Positions 26,560 to 35,548 of a DNA stretch of 64,000 bases are shown piece by piece (the first letter of the stretch is position 1; every line of letters begins with the position of its first letter). The notes below the pieces were generated by a model, which worked only from the letters and a program-made list of their open reading frames with translations, searched no databases and was not told the DNA's origin. The DNA lies in contig CAWAOM010000007.1 of assembly GCA_963783695.1 (NCBI GenBank), positions 124,001 to 188,000 on the forward strand, read 5' to 3'. Origin of the DNA: BM003 sp963783695. GTDB lineage: Bacteria > Pseudomonadota > Gammaproteobacteria > Steroidobacterales > BM003. The position numbers and the translations under genes were made by a program.

Positions 26560-28044
26560 ATGGTTACCGGTCCAAACGATCAGGCATTCCTCCCCGCTCA
26601 TGAACTTGGCCGGCTGATACGCGAGCGCGAGCTGAGTGCCGTTGAGGCGGTGCAGCTTTACCTCGATCGCATTGACCGGCTCAACCCTTCACTGAACGCG
26701 GTCGTTACCGTTCAGGCCGAGGCGGCACTGGAACGTGCCGGGCAGGCTGACCGGGCATTGGCTCGCGGTGTCGTGTGGGGTCTGTTTCACGGCGTGCCGA
26801 TAACGATCAAGGACTGCTTCGAGACGGCCGGTTTGCGCACGACCTGCGGATTCCCGCGATTGGCCGGGCATGTGCCGGCGGTAGACGCCACGGTGGTCAA
26901 TCGTCTTTGCGACGCCGGCGCGGTCTTGCTCGGTAAGACCAATGTGCCGCCCCTCGCGGCCGATTACCAGACCGACAATCCGCTGTTCGGCCGCAGCAAC
27001 AATCCATGGAATACGGCGTGTACCCCGGGTGGCAGCAGCGGCGGCAGCGCCGCGGCGGTGGCTGCCGGTCTTTCAGCGCTCGACGTTGGCAGCGATCTCG
27101 GCGGGTCGATCCGGGTGCCCTCGCATTTCTGCGGAGTCTATGGCTTCAAACCCACCGAACACCGGGTGTCATCTGTCGGCCATCTGCCGGATGCCGACTT
27201 GCCCGGCATGAGTGGCGTCAGGGCGAGTCTGCGCCATCAGGGTGTGTTTGGCCCGATCGCGAGATCGATCGAGGACCTGCGGCTCGCATTGCAGGTCATC
27301 GAGGGCCCCGATCCCCTTGCCCCGGCGGTTCCGCCAGTCAACTCGGTTGAAAAGAGGGGGCCCCGACCGCGTCATCTGCGCATTGCCTGGACCGACAGAC
27401 TCGGTGGGGTGGCGGTCGAAAAGGCAACATCCGATGCCCTGGCCGCTTTTGCGCGCAGTCTGGGCTCGGCCGGTTGCGAAGTTCATCAGGCCGCGCCTCC
27501 GGACTGGGACCTTGACGCGGTGTGGGAGACCTGGGGAGAAATAGCCGGGGCCGAGATCGGGGTTGCCTGCCCCGCCGTGGTGCGCGGATTTCTTCGCGTC
27601 GATTTGTGGCGCTCGCCCGATCGCTCGCGCATGCGGCGCGGCCTGTTGCGCGGCCTGCGCCTGAATCTGCGCCGATACATGACGGCGCTGGCGCGACGTG
27701 ACCGGTTGATCGCCACGCTGGAGCGGTTTCTCGGCGATTGGGATTGCTGGCTTTGCCCGGTCACCTCTGGGCCGGCCTTTACCCACCGCAAGAGTGGATC
27801 GAAAATTGAAGTGGACGGTCAGCCGGTAGATTATTTCGATGCGGCTGCAGCGCATACCACGCCCTTCAATCTCACCGGCAACCCGGTTCTGGTGATACCG
27901 CTGGCACGCTCCGCTAACGGCCTGCCGATAGGTGTTCAGGTTGTGGCCAAGCGCTGGGCGGACGAGCGCCTGCTTGCCATTGGAGAGTTGCTTGATACCC
28001 AGGCTGTGGGATACCTCGCTCCGCCCGAATCCCGGACCGCCTAG
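26560..28044 (+). CDS. Amidase (amidase signature family)
   Basis: A 494-residue amidase with the Ser-cisSer-Lys triad visible: Lys84 in ITIKDCFETAG, cis-Ser159 in GGSSGGSAAAVAAG, and nucleophile Ser183 in GSDLGGSIRVP. No signal peptide, so cytoplasmic. The family cleaves amides, from fatty-acid amides to aryl or malonamides; the substrate here is unknown. It is not linked to the gatB or gatC genes, and its C-terminal half differs from GatA, so a free amidase is favoured over a tRNA amidotransferase subunit. The ribosome binding site is weak. It lies upstream of aidB on the same strand with a 170-bp gap. Confidence 0.88.
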   Translation: MVTGPNDQAFLPAHELGRLIRERELSAVEAVQLYLDRIDRLNPSLNAVVTVQAEAALERAGQADRALARGVVWGLFHGVPITIKDCFETAGLRTTCGFPRLAGHVPAVDATVVNRLCDAGAVLLGKTNVPPLAADYQTDNPLFGRSNNPWNTACTPGGSSGGSAAAVAAGLSALDVGSDLGGSIRVPSHFCGVYGFKPTEHRVSSVGHLPDADLPGMSGVRASLRHQGVFGPIARSIEDLRLALQVIEGPDPLAPAVPPVNSVEKRGPRPRHLRIAWTDRLGGVAVEKATSDALAAFARSLGSAGCEVHQAAPPDWDLDAVWETWGEIAGAEIGVACPAVVRGFLRVDLWRSPDRSRMRRGLLRGLRLNLRRYMTALARRDRLIATLERFLGDWDCWLCPVTSGPAFTHRKSGSKIEVDGQPVDYFDAAAAHTTPFNLTGNPVLVIPLARSANGLPIGVQVVAKRWADERLLAIGELLDTQAVGYLAPPESRTA

Positions 28045-28214
28045 CTGCGGCGCCATCTTCGCCTGCGTTTGCATGTCCCCATTTGGTCCCGGGTATGGAC
28101 GGGACGAGAGCCGCAACGCTACTCTTGACCGAATTAATCGATGTCGCTGCGAGTTGCAGGTTCGTGGCGCGGAATCGGCGGCAGCGTAACCAGGCCTCGA
28201 CGCGGGAACAATTC

Positions 28215-29876
28215 ATGGCAGCCAGAGAACCGATCAGCGAATTCGACACCCATGCGGTCACCAATCAGCCGCCGCCACTCGAGCAGTACAACGCCTATCT
28301 GACCGATACCGCCCTGTGCGAGGCAGTCGAGCGCGAGGGCGGTGGCTGGGCGGACCAGCGATTGCGCGATTTCGGCGCCCAAACCGGAAGTGCCGGGATG
28401 CAGGAACTGGCCCATGCGGCCAACCGTCATGTCCCCGAGTTCAGGCCGTTCGATCGTTATGGCCGCCGGATCGACGAAGTCGTGTTTCACCCGGCCTACC
28501 ATCAACTGATGGAAATTGCGGTCGGCAGCGAGCTGCCTTCGATCGCGTGGACCGCGAATCGCAGCGGCTCGCACATCGCTCATGTGGCGCTGACCTATCT
28601 CTTCTATCAGGTCGAACAGGGCATCAACTGTCCGTTGGCGATGACCTATGCCGCCATTCCGTCATTGCGCCGGCAGCCGGAACTGGCTGCCGAATGGGAG
28701 CCTCGACTGATGTCTGCCGACTACGATCCCCGCTGCGTGCCGGCTGCCGAGAAACGCGGTGCGCAGATCGGCATGGCAATGACCGAAAAGCAGGGCGGCT
28801 CGGACGTGCGCGCCAACACGACCCGCGCAACCCACAGCGGCGAAGGTGATGCCTATTTGCTTACCGGGCACAAGTGGTTCTGTTCGGCGCCAATGTGCGA
28901 TGCGTTTTTGACCCTGGCTCAGACCGACGCCGGCCCAACCTGTTTCCTCGTACCACGCTGGCGTCCGGACGGCAGCCGTAACCCGTTCCATATCCAGCGG
29001 CTGAAAGACAAACTCGGCGACCGGTCCAATGCGTCGAGCGAGGTTGAATACCGCGACACCTGGGCCCAGCGGGTCGGCGAGGAGGGACGCGGGATCCGCG
29101 CGATCATGGACATGGTTCACCACACCCGCCTCGAATGCACCACCGCGCCGGCCGCGCTGATGCGACAGGCGACGGTGCAGGCTTTGCATCATGCCCACAA
29201 TCGCAGCACATTCGGCCGCAAACTGGTCGAGCATCAGCTGATGCGAAATGTGCTCGCAGACCTCGCGGTAGAGTCGGAGGCTGCAACGATCCTGGCGCTG
29301 CGAGTTGCGCGCGCATTCGATGACGCTCATCACAGCGAGTCCGGCGAGCCGTTCTCGCGACTCGCGGTAGCAGTTAGCAAGTACTGGTTGAACAAGCGGG
29401 TCACTGCGCATGTGGTCGAGGCCATGGAATGTCTGGGTGGCGCCGGCTACGTCGAGGAGTCGGTAATGCCAAGGCTTTACAGACAGGCGCCGCTCAACGG
29501 AATCTGGGAAGGCTCCGGCAACGTCATCTGTCTTGACGTGCTGCGGACCCTGTCGCGCGAGCCCAGCTCGCTGGAGCGATTCTTGGGCGAGTTGTCTTTG
29601 GCCCGCGGCGGAGACGACCGCCTGGATATGGCGATTGCCGGTCTCGAAAAGGTACTGGAGGACCGCGCCGGGCTGGAGCCGAACGCGCGCCGGGTGGTCG
29701 AACTGATGGCGGTCACGTTGCAGGGGGCGCTGCTGGTGCAATTTGCACCCGAGGCGGTAGCCGACGCGTTTTGTGCGACCCGGCTCGGTGGCGACTGGGG
29801 TCTGGCCTATGGCACTCTGCCGGCCGATGCTCCGGTGGATTATTTGATCGATAGAGCCTGGTCGACCGGGGCGTAG
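28215..29876 (+). CDS. aidB: AidB-like acyl-CoA dehydrogenase family flavoprotein
   Basis: About 553 residues from the ATG at 28215 (GGGA upstream); a longer frame from 28083 lacks homology. The N-terminus THAVTNQPPPLEQYNAYLTD followed by EREGGGW aligns with E. coli AidB (541 residues), which binds FAD and DNA and belongs to the alkylation-damage (Ada) response, with weak isovaleryl-CoA dehydrogenase activity. The flavin-site segment MTEKQGGSDVRANTTRA, the HKWFCSAPMCD stretch and the ECLGGAGYVEESVMPRLYR segment near the C-terminus are conserved. No ada or alkB gene is adjacent. A related plain acyl-CoA dehydrogenase is the alternative. Confidence 0.85.
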   Translation: MAAREPISEFDTHAVTNQPPPLEQYNAYLTDTALCEAVEREGGGWADQRLRDFGAQTGSAGMQELAHAANRHVPEFRPFDRYGRRIDEVVFHPAYHQLMEIAVGSELPSIAWTANRSGSHIAHVALTYLFYQVEQGINCPLAMTYAAIPSLRRQPELAAEWEPRLMSADYDPRCVPAAEKRGAQIGMAMTEKQGGSDVRANTTRATHSGEGDAYLLTGHKWFCSAPMCDAFLTLAQTDAGPTCFLVPRWRPDGSRNPFHIQRLKDKLGDRSNASSEVEYRDTWAQRVGEEGRGIRAIMDMVHHTRLECTTAPAALMRQATVQALHHAHNRSTFGRKLVEHQLMRNVLADLAVESEAATILALRVARAFDDAHHSESGEPFSRLAVAVSKYWLNKRVTAHVVEAMECLGGAGYVEESVMPRLYRQAPLNGIWEGSGNVICLDVLRTLSREPSSLERFLGELSLARGGDDRLDMAIAGLEKVLEDRAGLEPNARRVVELMAVTLQGALLVQFAPEAVADAFCATRLGGDWGLAYGTLPADAPVDYLIDRAWSTGA

Positions 29877-29912
29877 GCGTTTGCCGGTACACAACTTGTC
29901 CGGGGAGTTCGA

Positions 29913-31286
29913 ATGACAATGGTGACGCCGTCGGGCGAGCAATGGTCCTCCAGGTTTGCATTTATCCTCGCTGCCGTGGGCGCCGCCGTCGGTCTCGGCA
30001 ATGTATGGAAATTTCCCTACACCACGGGCAACAGCGGTGGCAGCGCTTTTGTCCTTGTTTACCTCATTGCGGTGATGCTGGTAGCGTTGCCGATCCTGAT
30101 TGTCGAGCTGTCGATCGGGCGCAGGGGCCGGCGCAGTCCGCCCGAGTCGGTGGCGCTGGTGGCCGAGCAAAACGGTCGCAGCCGACGGTGGGGCTGGATC
30201 GGATGGCTGGGTCCGCTCGCGGCCTTCCTCGTGCTGTCGTTTTACAGCGTTATCGGTGGCTGGGTCATGGCGTACGTGCCGAAGGCGTTGAGCGGCGCGT
30301 TTGCCGACGCCGACGCCGAGGCTGTCGGCGCGGTATTTGGCGCCATGCTCAGTCAGCCGCTGACCATGCTGTTGTGGCATACGTTGTTCATGGCGCTGAC
30401 CGTGATGATCGTCAGTGCCGGCGTTCGCAAAGGTCTCGAGCGGGTCGTCGATATGCTGATGCCGGTGCTGGTGCTGATGTTGTTCGTGCTGGTGGGCTAT
30501 GCGCTTTATGCGGGTGATGCGGCGGGCGCAGTAAAGTTCATGTTTTCCGCGGATTTTTCCGCGATCACACCGGAGGTGGTGCTTGCAGCCGTGGGTCAGG
30601 CGTTATTCTCGACGGCGGTCGGTGCCGGTGCGATGATGGCTTACGGCGCCTACCTGCCACAGACTGTCTCGATTCCGCGCGTCTCGCTGATTGTGGTGCT
30701 CGCCGATACGTTCGTTGCACTGATGGCCGGTCTGATCGTATTTCCGCTCGTGTTTGCCAATGGTCTCGATCCTGCCGAGGGTCCCGGTCTGGTATTTGTG
30801 AGTCTGCCGCTGGCCTTCGGCCACATGCCGGCCGGGAGTTTCTTTGCAACTTTTTTCTTCGTTCTGTTGTTTTTTGCCGCGATCACATCATCGATTTCGA
30901 TGCTCGAGCCTATTGTTGCCTGGGCGCGTGAGCGGCTGGACATGGAGCGCAGATCGTCGGCGGTGATCGCCGGCGGTCTCGCCTGGAGCATCGGGCTGCT
31001 AACCGTGCTGTCGTTCAACGTCTGGAGCGATGTTCATCCGCTCGACCGTTTCAGTACGTTCGCGGACAAGACCATTTTTGATCTTCTGGACTATCTTGTC
31101 TCCAACATGCTGTTGCCATTGTCGGCCATGTTGCTGGCGCTGTTTGCCGGATGGCTGATGTCCGGTGAATCACTGCGGCGGGAACTGGGCTGGCGTGACG
31201 GCGCAACGTTCCGCGTGTGGCGTTGGTCGGTGCGGGTCATTGCGCCGCTGGCGGTGGCGCTGGTATTTCTGACGAACCTGGCCTGA
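29913..31286 (+). CDS. Sodium-dependent transporter, NSS/SNF family
   Basis: A 457-residue inner-membrane protein with about 11-12 hydrophobic spans. The family signature is at the start: FAFILAAVGAAVGLGNVWKF then PYTTGNSGGSAF, which holds the Na+ and substrate contact residues in LeuT-type proteins. NSS members co-transport amino acids or related amines with Na+. The substrate is unknown. GGGGAG precedes the ATG. It lies 36 bp after aidB and 13 bp before the NnrU gene, on the same strand, so the three may be co-transcribed. Confidence 0.92.
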   Translation: MTMVTPSGEQWSSRFAFILAAVGAAVGLGNVWKFPYTTGNSGGSAFVLVYLIAVMLVALPILIVELSIGRRGRRSPPESVALVAEQNGRSRRWGWIGWLGPLAAFLVLSFYSVIGGWVMAYVPKALSGAFADADAEAVGAVFGAMLSQPLTMLLWHTLFMALTVMIVSAGVRKGLERVVDMLMPVLVLMLFVLVGYALYAGDAAGAVKFMFSADFSAITPEVVLAAVGQALFSTAVGAGAMMAYGAYLPQTVSIPRVSLIVVLADTFVALMAGLIVFPLVFANGLDPAEGPGLVFVSLPLAFGHMPAGSFFATFFFVLLFFAAITSSISMLEPIVAWARERLDMERRSSAVIAGGLAWSIGLLTVLSFNVWSDVHPLDRFSTFADKTIFDLLDYLVSNMLLPLSAMLLALFAGWLMSGESLRRELGWRDGATFRVWRWSVRVIAPLAVALVFLTNLA

Positions 31287-31299
31287 AACGGAACCGGAT

Positions 31300-31860
31300 A
31301 TGAGCTTACTGATCGTCGGGCTGGTAGTTTTCTTTGCGATCCACATGGTTCCATCTATGCCGGACCTGCGCGAACGCGCGGTTAGCGGCCTCGGGTCGGG
31401 ACGGTATCGGCTGCTGTTTGCCATTGTTGCTGTGATCGGTTTTGTGTTGATTGTGATCGGCAAGGCGCGCGCGCCGTTTGTCTCGCTCTATGTGCCGCCC
31501 GTGTGGGGTCGGCATGCGACGATGCTGCTGGTCCTGATCGCGATGATTTTGTTGTCTGCGTCGCATATGGCGAGCAACCTGAAACGCCTCACGCCGCACC
31601 CCATGCTATGGGCCACGGTCGCATGGGCGATCGGTCATTTGCTCGCCAACGGCGATGTCGCGTCCACGCTGCTGTTCGGCGGTTTCCTCGTGTTCGCCGT
31701 GGTCGGTATGGTGTCGGCCAATCGCCGTGGCGCACGCCCGGTCACCGAGGTGGTGCCGTATCGTCGCGATCTGATCGTCGTTGCCGCAGGAGTGGTCATA
31801 TACCTGGTATTCCTCGGATTGCACCAGAGCCTGTTCGGTGTGCCGGTGCTGAGGCTGTGA
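31300..31860 (+). CDS. NnrU family membrane protein
   Basis: A 186-residue membrane protein with about five hydrophobic spans. The N-terminal VGLVVFFAIHMVPSMPDLR, the IGKARAPFVSLYVPPVWGRH segment and the LKRLTPHPMLWATVAWAIGHLLANGD stretch (shown in parts in the family) match NnrU, a relative of the isoprenoid methyltransferase fold, associated with denitrification gene regulation in some species. No nitrogen-oxide genes are near here, so the role in this organism is unclear. It follows the NSS transporter gene by 13 bp. Confidence 0.85.
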   Translation: MSLLIVGLVVFFAIHMVPSMPDLRERAVSGLGSGRYRLLFAIVAVIGFVLIVIGKARAPFVSLYVPPVWGRHATMLLVLIAMILLSASHMASNLKRLTPHPMLWATVAWAIGHLLANGDVASTLLFGGFLVFAVVGMVSANRRGARPVTEVVPYRRDLIVVAAGVVIYLVFLGLHQSLFGVPVLRL

Positions 31861-31909
31861 CAAGCGCAGTCGTCCGCGATCGTCAACTTTCAAAGAGTGG
31901 TAAATCGAT

Positions 31910-32221
31910 ATGCTGAGTAGCGAAGACGACGGCGAAGCCGTATTCGACGAGGCGGCGCAATGCGCCGTGGATCAGGGCAATGCGTTGTTGGACAAATACC
32001 CCGATGCCGACGAATGGACGGTAGCATCGGGGGTGGTCGCAGGCGCGGTGCAGTTCTGGCTGTTCTCGCGGCAGCCGTGCAACGATCCGGACTGCGACGA
32101 CTGCGCCGACATCAATACCGCCGAGCGTCGCCTCGCAAAACTCATGGACGAGATCCGCGAGTATGCGATCGACAGCGACTACTACCACACGCCGCACGAC
32201 GCCAACGTGGGCACCGCCTGA
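31910..32221 (+). CDS. Small acidic hypothetical protein
   Basis: A 103-residue, strongly acidic cytoplasmic protein (MLSSEDDGEAVFDEAAQCA at the start; INTAERRLAKLMDEIREYAI near the end). The cluster CNDPDCDDCAD has three cysteines within nine residues and might bind a metal; this is inference. I do not recognise the family. The ribosome binding site is weak. It lies 49 bp after the NnrU gene on the same strand and is convergent with the acyl-CoA dehydrogenase gene. Confidence 0.65.
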   Translation: MLSSEDDGEAVFDEAAQCAVDQGNALLDKYPDADEWTVASGVVAGAVQFWLFSRQPCNDPDCDDCADINTAERRLAKLMDEIREYAIDSDYYHTPHDANVGTA

Positions 32222-32238
32222 GCGCGGCGTGCTGACCT

Positions 32239-34026
32239 CTAGACGACATCCCAGGGATATTTCTTGAGTTCCCCGATGTAGCCTGCCAGCGACTTGGCAT
32301 CTTCGTCTTCGTTGCGTTGAATTCGGCGCAGATTCTGTTTCATCCGTCGTTTGGCCTGCTGACTGAAAACACGCGCAATTTCGATAGCGTGGGGTGCCGA
32401 TGGGTCCGAGGCGGCCCGCAGTGCGCTGGCCCGTGACAACACGCACAGCCCGACGAACATGTCGATAATTATGTCGGCGGTGCGTTTCAGTGCGAACTGC
32501 TTCTCGATGATATTGCGGCCATGGCGGCGCAGCAGATACTCCGAGGCACGCGCGAACCGCAGCGCATAGTTTTCATAGATCAGTGCCTCGGTAGCGAGTT
32601 CCTCGCACACCGCATCGACGATGCGGTCGCGGCCAAGCGTGGTCAGCTGGGTCAGTTTTCGTCCGGCATAGCCGCCAAGAATGCCAAAGCCCTTGATTGG
32701 GCTGTTGAAGATGTCATCAACCGCACTGCGGATGCTCTCGAGATGCTGACCGGCTTCCTTGAGGCCCGCAAGTGCGATGTACAGGCGCAGTATTTCGCTT
32801 GTGCCCTCGAAAATCGTCAGGATTCGCGCGTCACGGACAATGCGCTCGTACGGCAATTCGCGCATGTAGCCGGTGCCCGCCGCAATCTGCTGTGCCTCGT
32901 AGGCGGCGCGCCCCATCGCCTCGCTCGAGAATACCTTGCTGATCGCCGCCTCGGTCGAGCAGTCCTCGGATCCGGCATCGATGTAGCTGGCGACCATCCA
33001 CACCACGCTTTCGGCGGCGAAACAGTCGATCGTCATTTGCGCGATTTTTTCCTTGATCAGGCCGTATTCGGAAATCGGCCGTCCAAACTGCTTGCGCTCC
33101 TGCGATTGCTCCGTCGCAAGTTCGATACACCGTTTCATACCGCCCACGGCGCCACCACCAAGACCAGTACGGCCATTATTGAGGATCGCCATTGCGACCT
33201 TAAAGCCCTTGCCTTCCTCGCCCAGCAGACAGCCGGCCGCGACCTGTACGTCGGTGAAACTGACGGTCGTCGTGGACGATGCGCGGATGCCCATCTTGTC
33301 TTCCTTGGCGCCTGTTGCGACCCCGTCCCACTCGCGTTCGACGATAAACGCGGAAATCTTGCCGCTCCCGCCTTCGGTACGGGCGAAAACGGTGTAGAAA
33401 TCGGCGATTCCACCATTGGTGATCCAGATTTTCTCGCCGTTCAGGGTCCAGCTGCCATCCGGGTTCTTGTCGGCCCGGGTGCGGATGGAGGCGGCATCCG
33501 ACCCGGAACCCGTTTCCGTCAGGCAAAACGCCGCGATCATCTCGCCGCTTGCGAGCCGCGGCAAATACGTCTTTTTCTGATTCTCGTCGCCGAAAAGCAA
33601 CAAGCCCTTCATGCCGATTGAGCTGTGTGCTCCAACGGTCAGTGCCGTCGACGTGTCGTGGCCAGCGATCTCTTCGATCGCTCTCGCATAGGCGGCATTC
33701 GACAAGCCAATCCCGCCATAGACCTCGGGGATAATAAGACCGAAAAGCCCGAGTTCGCGCAGCCCCTCGATGAACTCCGCCGGTTGCTCGCCGCTTTGAT
33801 CCCACTGCGCGAAGCGTTCCTCGTGATCGGTCATGAAGCGATCGACCGATTCCAGGACCATCGACAGGACCTCACGTTCCTCCTCTGCAATCGAGGGAAA
33901 CGGAAACAACTGGCCGGCGTGGATGTTGCCCGAGAACAGCGCCTTGGCTGCGCTCGTTTCGAGGTCAAGCGGCTTGCTGTCGTCATGCGCGACAGGCGCA
34001 GCGGTTCGTGTTTGCAGTTCGGTCAT
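32239..34026 (-). CDS. Acyl-CoA dehydrogenase, long form (about 595 aa)
   Basis: About 595 residues from the ATG at 34026 (GGAGG 10 nt upstream); a frame to 34095 is open but not needed. It has the FAD/acyl-CoA fold: LGLFGLIIPEVYGGIGLSNA, CLTETGSGSDAASIRTRA, WITNGGIADFYTVFAR, EERKQFGRPI-type segment QERKQFGRPISEYGLIKEK, and the catalytic-base region IFEGTSEILRLYIALAG. The extra C-terminal 180 residues place it with VLCAD/ACAD9-like long enzymes for long-chain acyl-CoA oxidation. No partner beta-oxidation genes are adjacent. Its upstream region carries the unusual G-rich repeat. Confidence 0.9.
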   Translation of the reverse strand: MTELQTRTAAPVAHDDSKPLDLETSAAKALFSGNIHAGQLFPFPSIAEEEREVLSMVLESVDRFMTDHEERFAQWDQSGEQPAEFIEGLRELGLFGLIIPEVYGGIGLSNAAYARAIEEIAGHDTSTALTVGAHSSIGMKGLLLFGDENQKKTYLPRLASGEMIAAFCLTETGSGSDAASIRTRADKNPDGSWTLNGEKIWITNGGIADFYTVFARTEGGSGKISAFIVEREWDGVATGAKEDKMGIRASSTTTVSFTDVQVAAGCLLGEEGKGFKVAMAILNNGRTGLGGGAVGGMKRCIELATEQSQERKQFGRPISEYGLIKEKIAQMTIDCFAAESVVWMVASYIDAGSEDCSTEAAISKVFSSEAMGRAAYEAQQIAAGTGYMRELPYERIVRDARILTIFEGTSEILRLYIALAGLKEAGQHLESIRSAVDDIFNSPIKGFGILGGYAGRKLTQLTTLGRDRIVDAVCEELATEALIYENYALRFARASEYLLRRHGRNIIEKQFALKRTADIIIDMFVGLCVLSRASALRAASDPSAPHAIEIARVFSQQAKRRMKQNLRRIQRNEDEDAKSLAGYIGELKKYPWDVV

Positions 34027-34300
34027 CGGTGCCTGGCCTCCATTCGCTAAATCGGTTCCGGTGGTCAAAGCCACCACATTGACACACTGCAGCATATCTG
34101 GTTCTGAAGTGCGCGTAAAACGGTGCCTTCGATTACCGGAGGGAATATGTCAACTATCTGAAAAGAATAAGGAAATGACATTTTCGCCCGCATATGCAGG
34201 GGCATTGAGGGAGCCTCGGCTGCCTGGGGCGGGGGTCGTGCCGGGGCGGCATCGGCCGTAACTGGCGCGCCTGGCTGGGAGTGGCCGTTGCGGGGCGTTG

Positions 34301-34455
34301 GGGGGACTTTGGGGATTTTGGGGATTTTGGGGATTTTGGGGATTTTGGGGATTTTGGGGACTTTGGGGACTTTGGGGACTTTGGGGACTTTCGGGGACTT
34401 TCGGGGACTTTCGGGGACTTTCGGGGACTTTCGGGGACTTGGGGGGACTTGGGGG
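34301..34455. repeat. G-tract tandem repeat (9-bp units switching to 10-bp units)
   Basis: Plus-strand units in order: one GGGGACTTT, five GGGGATTTT, three GGGGACTTT, then five 10-bp units GGGGACTTTC, one GGGGACTT, GGGGGGACTT and a final GGGGG. That is 17 runs of four or more G in 155 bp, at near-constant spacing. The 9-bp part is in phase with codons, the 10-bp part is not. All runs are on one strand, so intramolecular G-quadruplex formation is plausible (inference). It lies in a divergent intergenic region. Confidence 0.95.
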
Positions 34456-34626
34456 CGCGGGCTGGTGGCGAAAGGGGACAGTCGTTGCGCTGGCGTGTCG
34501 ACCGGATGGTTCGCGGCGGCAGCCGATCGGCCTGTCGCGCCGATACCAATCGCATCATCGGGATTTGCGCGTGCTGACCTGCCGTTGCTGCTGCCGGTCA
34601 GAACCAGGGCATGCGAGAAACCTCGC

Positions 34627-34671
34627 GGCGGGCGGCGCCCGCCATCCGCCCCCGGTAGCGGCGCAGCCGCT
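34627..34671. repeat. Two adjacent GC-rich hairpins
   Basis: GGCGGGC (34627-34633) pairs with GCCCGCC (34637-34643) over a 3-nt loop, and AGCGGC (34657-34662) pairs with GCCGCT (34666-34671), also with a 3-nt loop. The pair resembles a REP-like unit, but I saw no second copy in this window. Confidence 0.5.
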
Positions 34672-34774
34672 GTTCGCCGCGGACCGGGCCATGCCTGCGG
34701 TAGTGCCCCAGCGCCGCCGCAGGGGCCGTCGCCAGGATCTTCTGGGAATAAAATACCAAAGTAAAAACAAGGAC

Positions 34775-34804
34775 TTGCGCGCGGTTCGGTACTCGACTTA
34801 GAAT
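34775..34804 (+). promoter_or_regulatory. Sigma-70-like promoter of the DUF6502 gene
   Basis: TTGCGC at 34775-34780 and TAGAAT at 34799-34804 are separated by 18 bp. The -10 matches the consensus at five of six bases, the -35 at three. Transcription would start about 35 bases before the TTG start at 34847. Confidence 0.4.
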
Positions 34805-34846
34805 CATCGACCATCGCGAAACAACAACAACGCAGAAGGCGATGAT

Positions 34847-35458
34847 TTGAAACACAGTCTAATCAGTACTTGTTATCAGCTGCTCTTGCCGCTCACTCGC
34901 CTGTTGTTGCGCCTCGGTATTAGCTGGCGCGAGCTGTCGGAACTGACCAAGCGCGCCTATGTCGAGGCTGCGGCCGCCGATTACGCGGAGAAGCGGCGCC
35001 CGGTCAATACGTCGCGACTGGCAATCATGACCGGTCTCACGCGTAAAGAGGTCAAGCGCATCCGTGACGTGCTCGCCGCGGGCAATAGCCTGGACGAGGT
35101 CCGCAGCGGTGCGGCAGATGCCGTGCTGCTGGGTTGGCACTCGGATCCCGAGTTCCACGTCGATAACGGTCTGCCCGCAATCCTCGATATCGAGGGTGAG
35201 GGTCACTCTTTCAATGCCCTTACCCGGCGCTATGCCGGCGATCTCCCGCCGGGTGCAATGCTTAAGGAACTCGTGCGCGTCGGCGCGGTTGAGCGCCTGG
35301 AATCCGGCCGCCTCAGGCTGCTTCGGGACCATTACGCGCAGGTCGATATTACCGATGCGACGCTGGATCATGTTGCCCTTGCGATGACGACGATGGGTCG
35401 GTCCCTGGTCAGTTATGTCGAGGACCAGGACGGCAGCGCCGGTTCGCGGCAACACTAG
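34847..35458 (+). CDS. DUF6502 family protein
   Basis: A 203-residue cytoplasmic protein starting at TTG 34847, with AAGG about 8 nt upstream; no ATG or GTG lies close in frame. The N-terminal half looks like a winged-helix region: YQLLLPLTRLLLRLGISWRE, the ELTKRAYVEAAAADYAEK segment, VNTSRLAIMTGLTRKEVKRI. This matches the uncharacterised DUF6502 family, whose members look like DNA-binding regulators, an inference. The C-terminal half includes MLKELVRVGAVERLESGRLRL. It is monocistronic here, with a promoter at 34775 and convergent with the small membrane protein gene. Confidence 0.8.
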   Translation: MKHSLISTCYQLLLPLTRLLLRLGISWRELSELTKRAYVEAAAADYAEKRRPVNTSRLAIMTGLTRKEVKRIRDVLAAGNSLDEVRSGAADAVLLGWHSDPEFHVDNGLPAILDIEGEGHSFNALTRRYAGDLPPGAMLKELVRVGAVERLESGRLRLLRDHYAQVDITDATLDHVALAMTTMGRSLVSYVEDQDGSAGSRQH

Positions 35459-35548
35459 CCGGTCGTTTCCGGTTTGCCGGTTTGCCGCAGCAGACAGACT
35501 GACCACAATTTGCTGACCGGCCGGGTCGCAGCATACGCGGCGGTAATC

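Larger units (their letters stand above)
34027..34846. other. Long divergent intergenic region with repeat, hairpins and promoter
   Basis: About 820 bp separate the acyl-CoA dehydrogenase start from the DUF6502 start. Contents: promoter region of the dehydrogenase (not resolved), the G-tract repeat at 34301-34455, two hairpins at 34627-34671 and a promoter-like pair at 34775-34804. Open frames crossing the repeat encode only low-complexity peptides such as GDF or KIP runs and are not supported as genes. Confidence 0.7.

Noticed and set aside
34383..34432. Resemblance of the 10-bp units to an eukaryotic kappa-B site
   Set aside because: Chance match of a short G-rich motif; there is no such factor in bacteria.
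34065..34814. Open frames crossing the G-tract repeat (both strands), giving KVP/KIP- or GDF-rich peptides
   Set aside because: The frames are open only because the 9-bp units lack stops in most frames; composition outside the array is random and no ribosome binding site supports a start.
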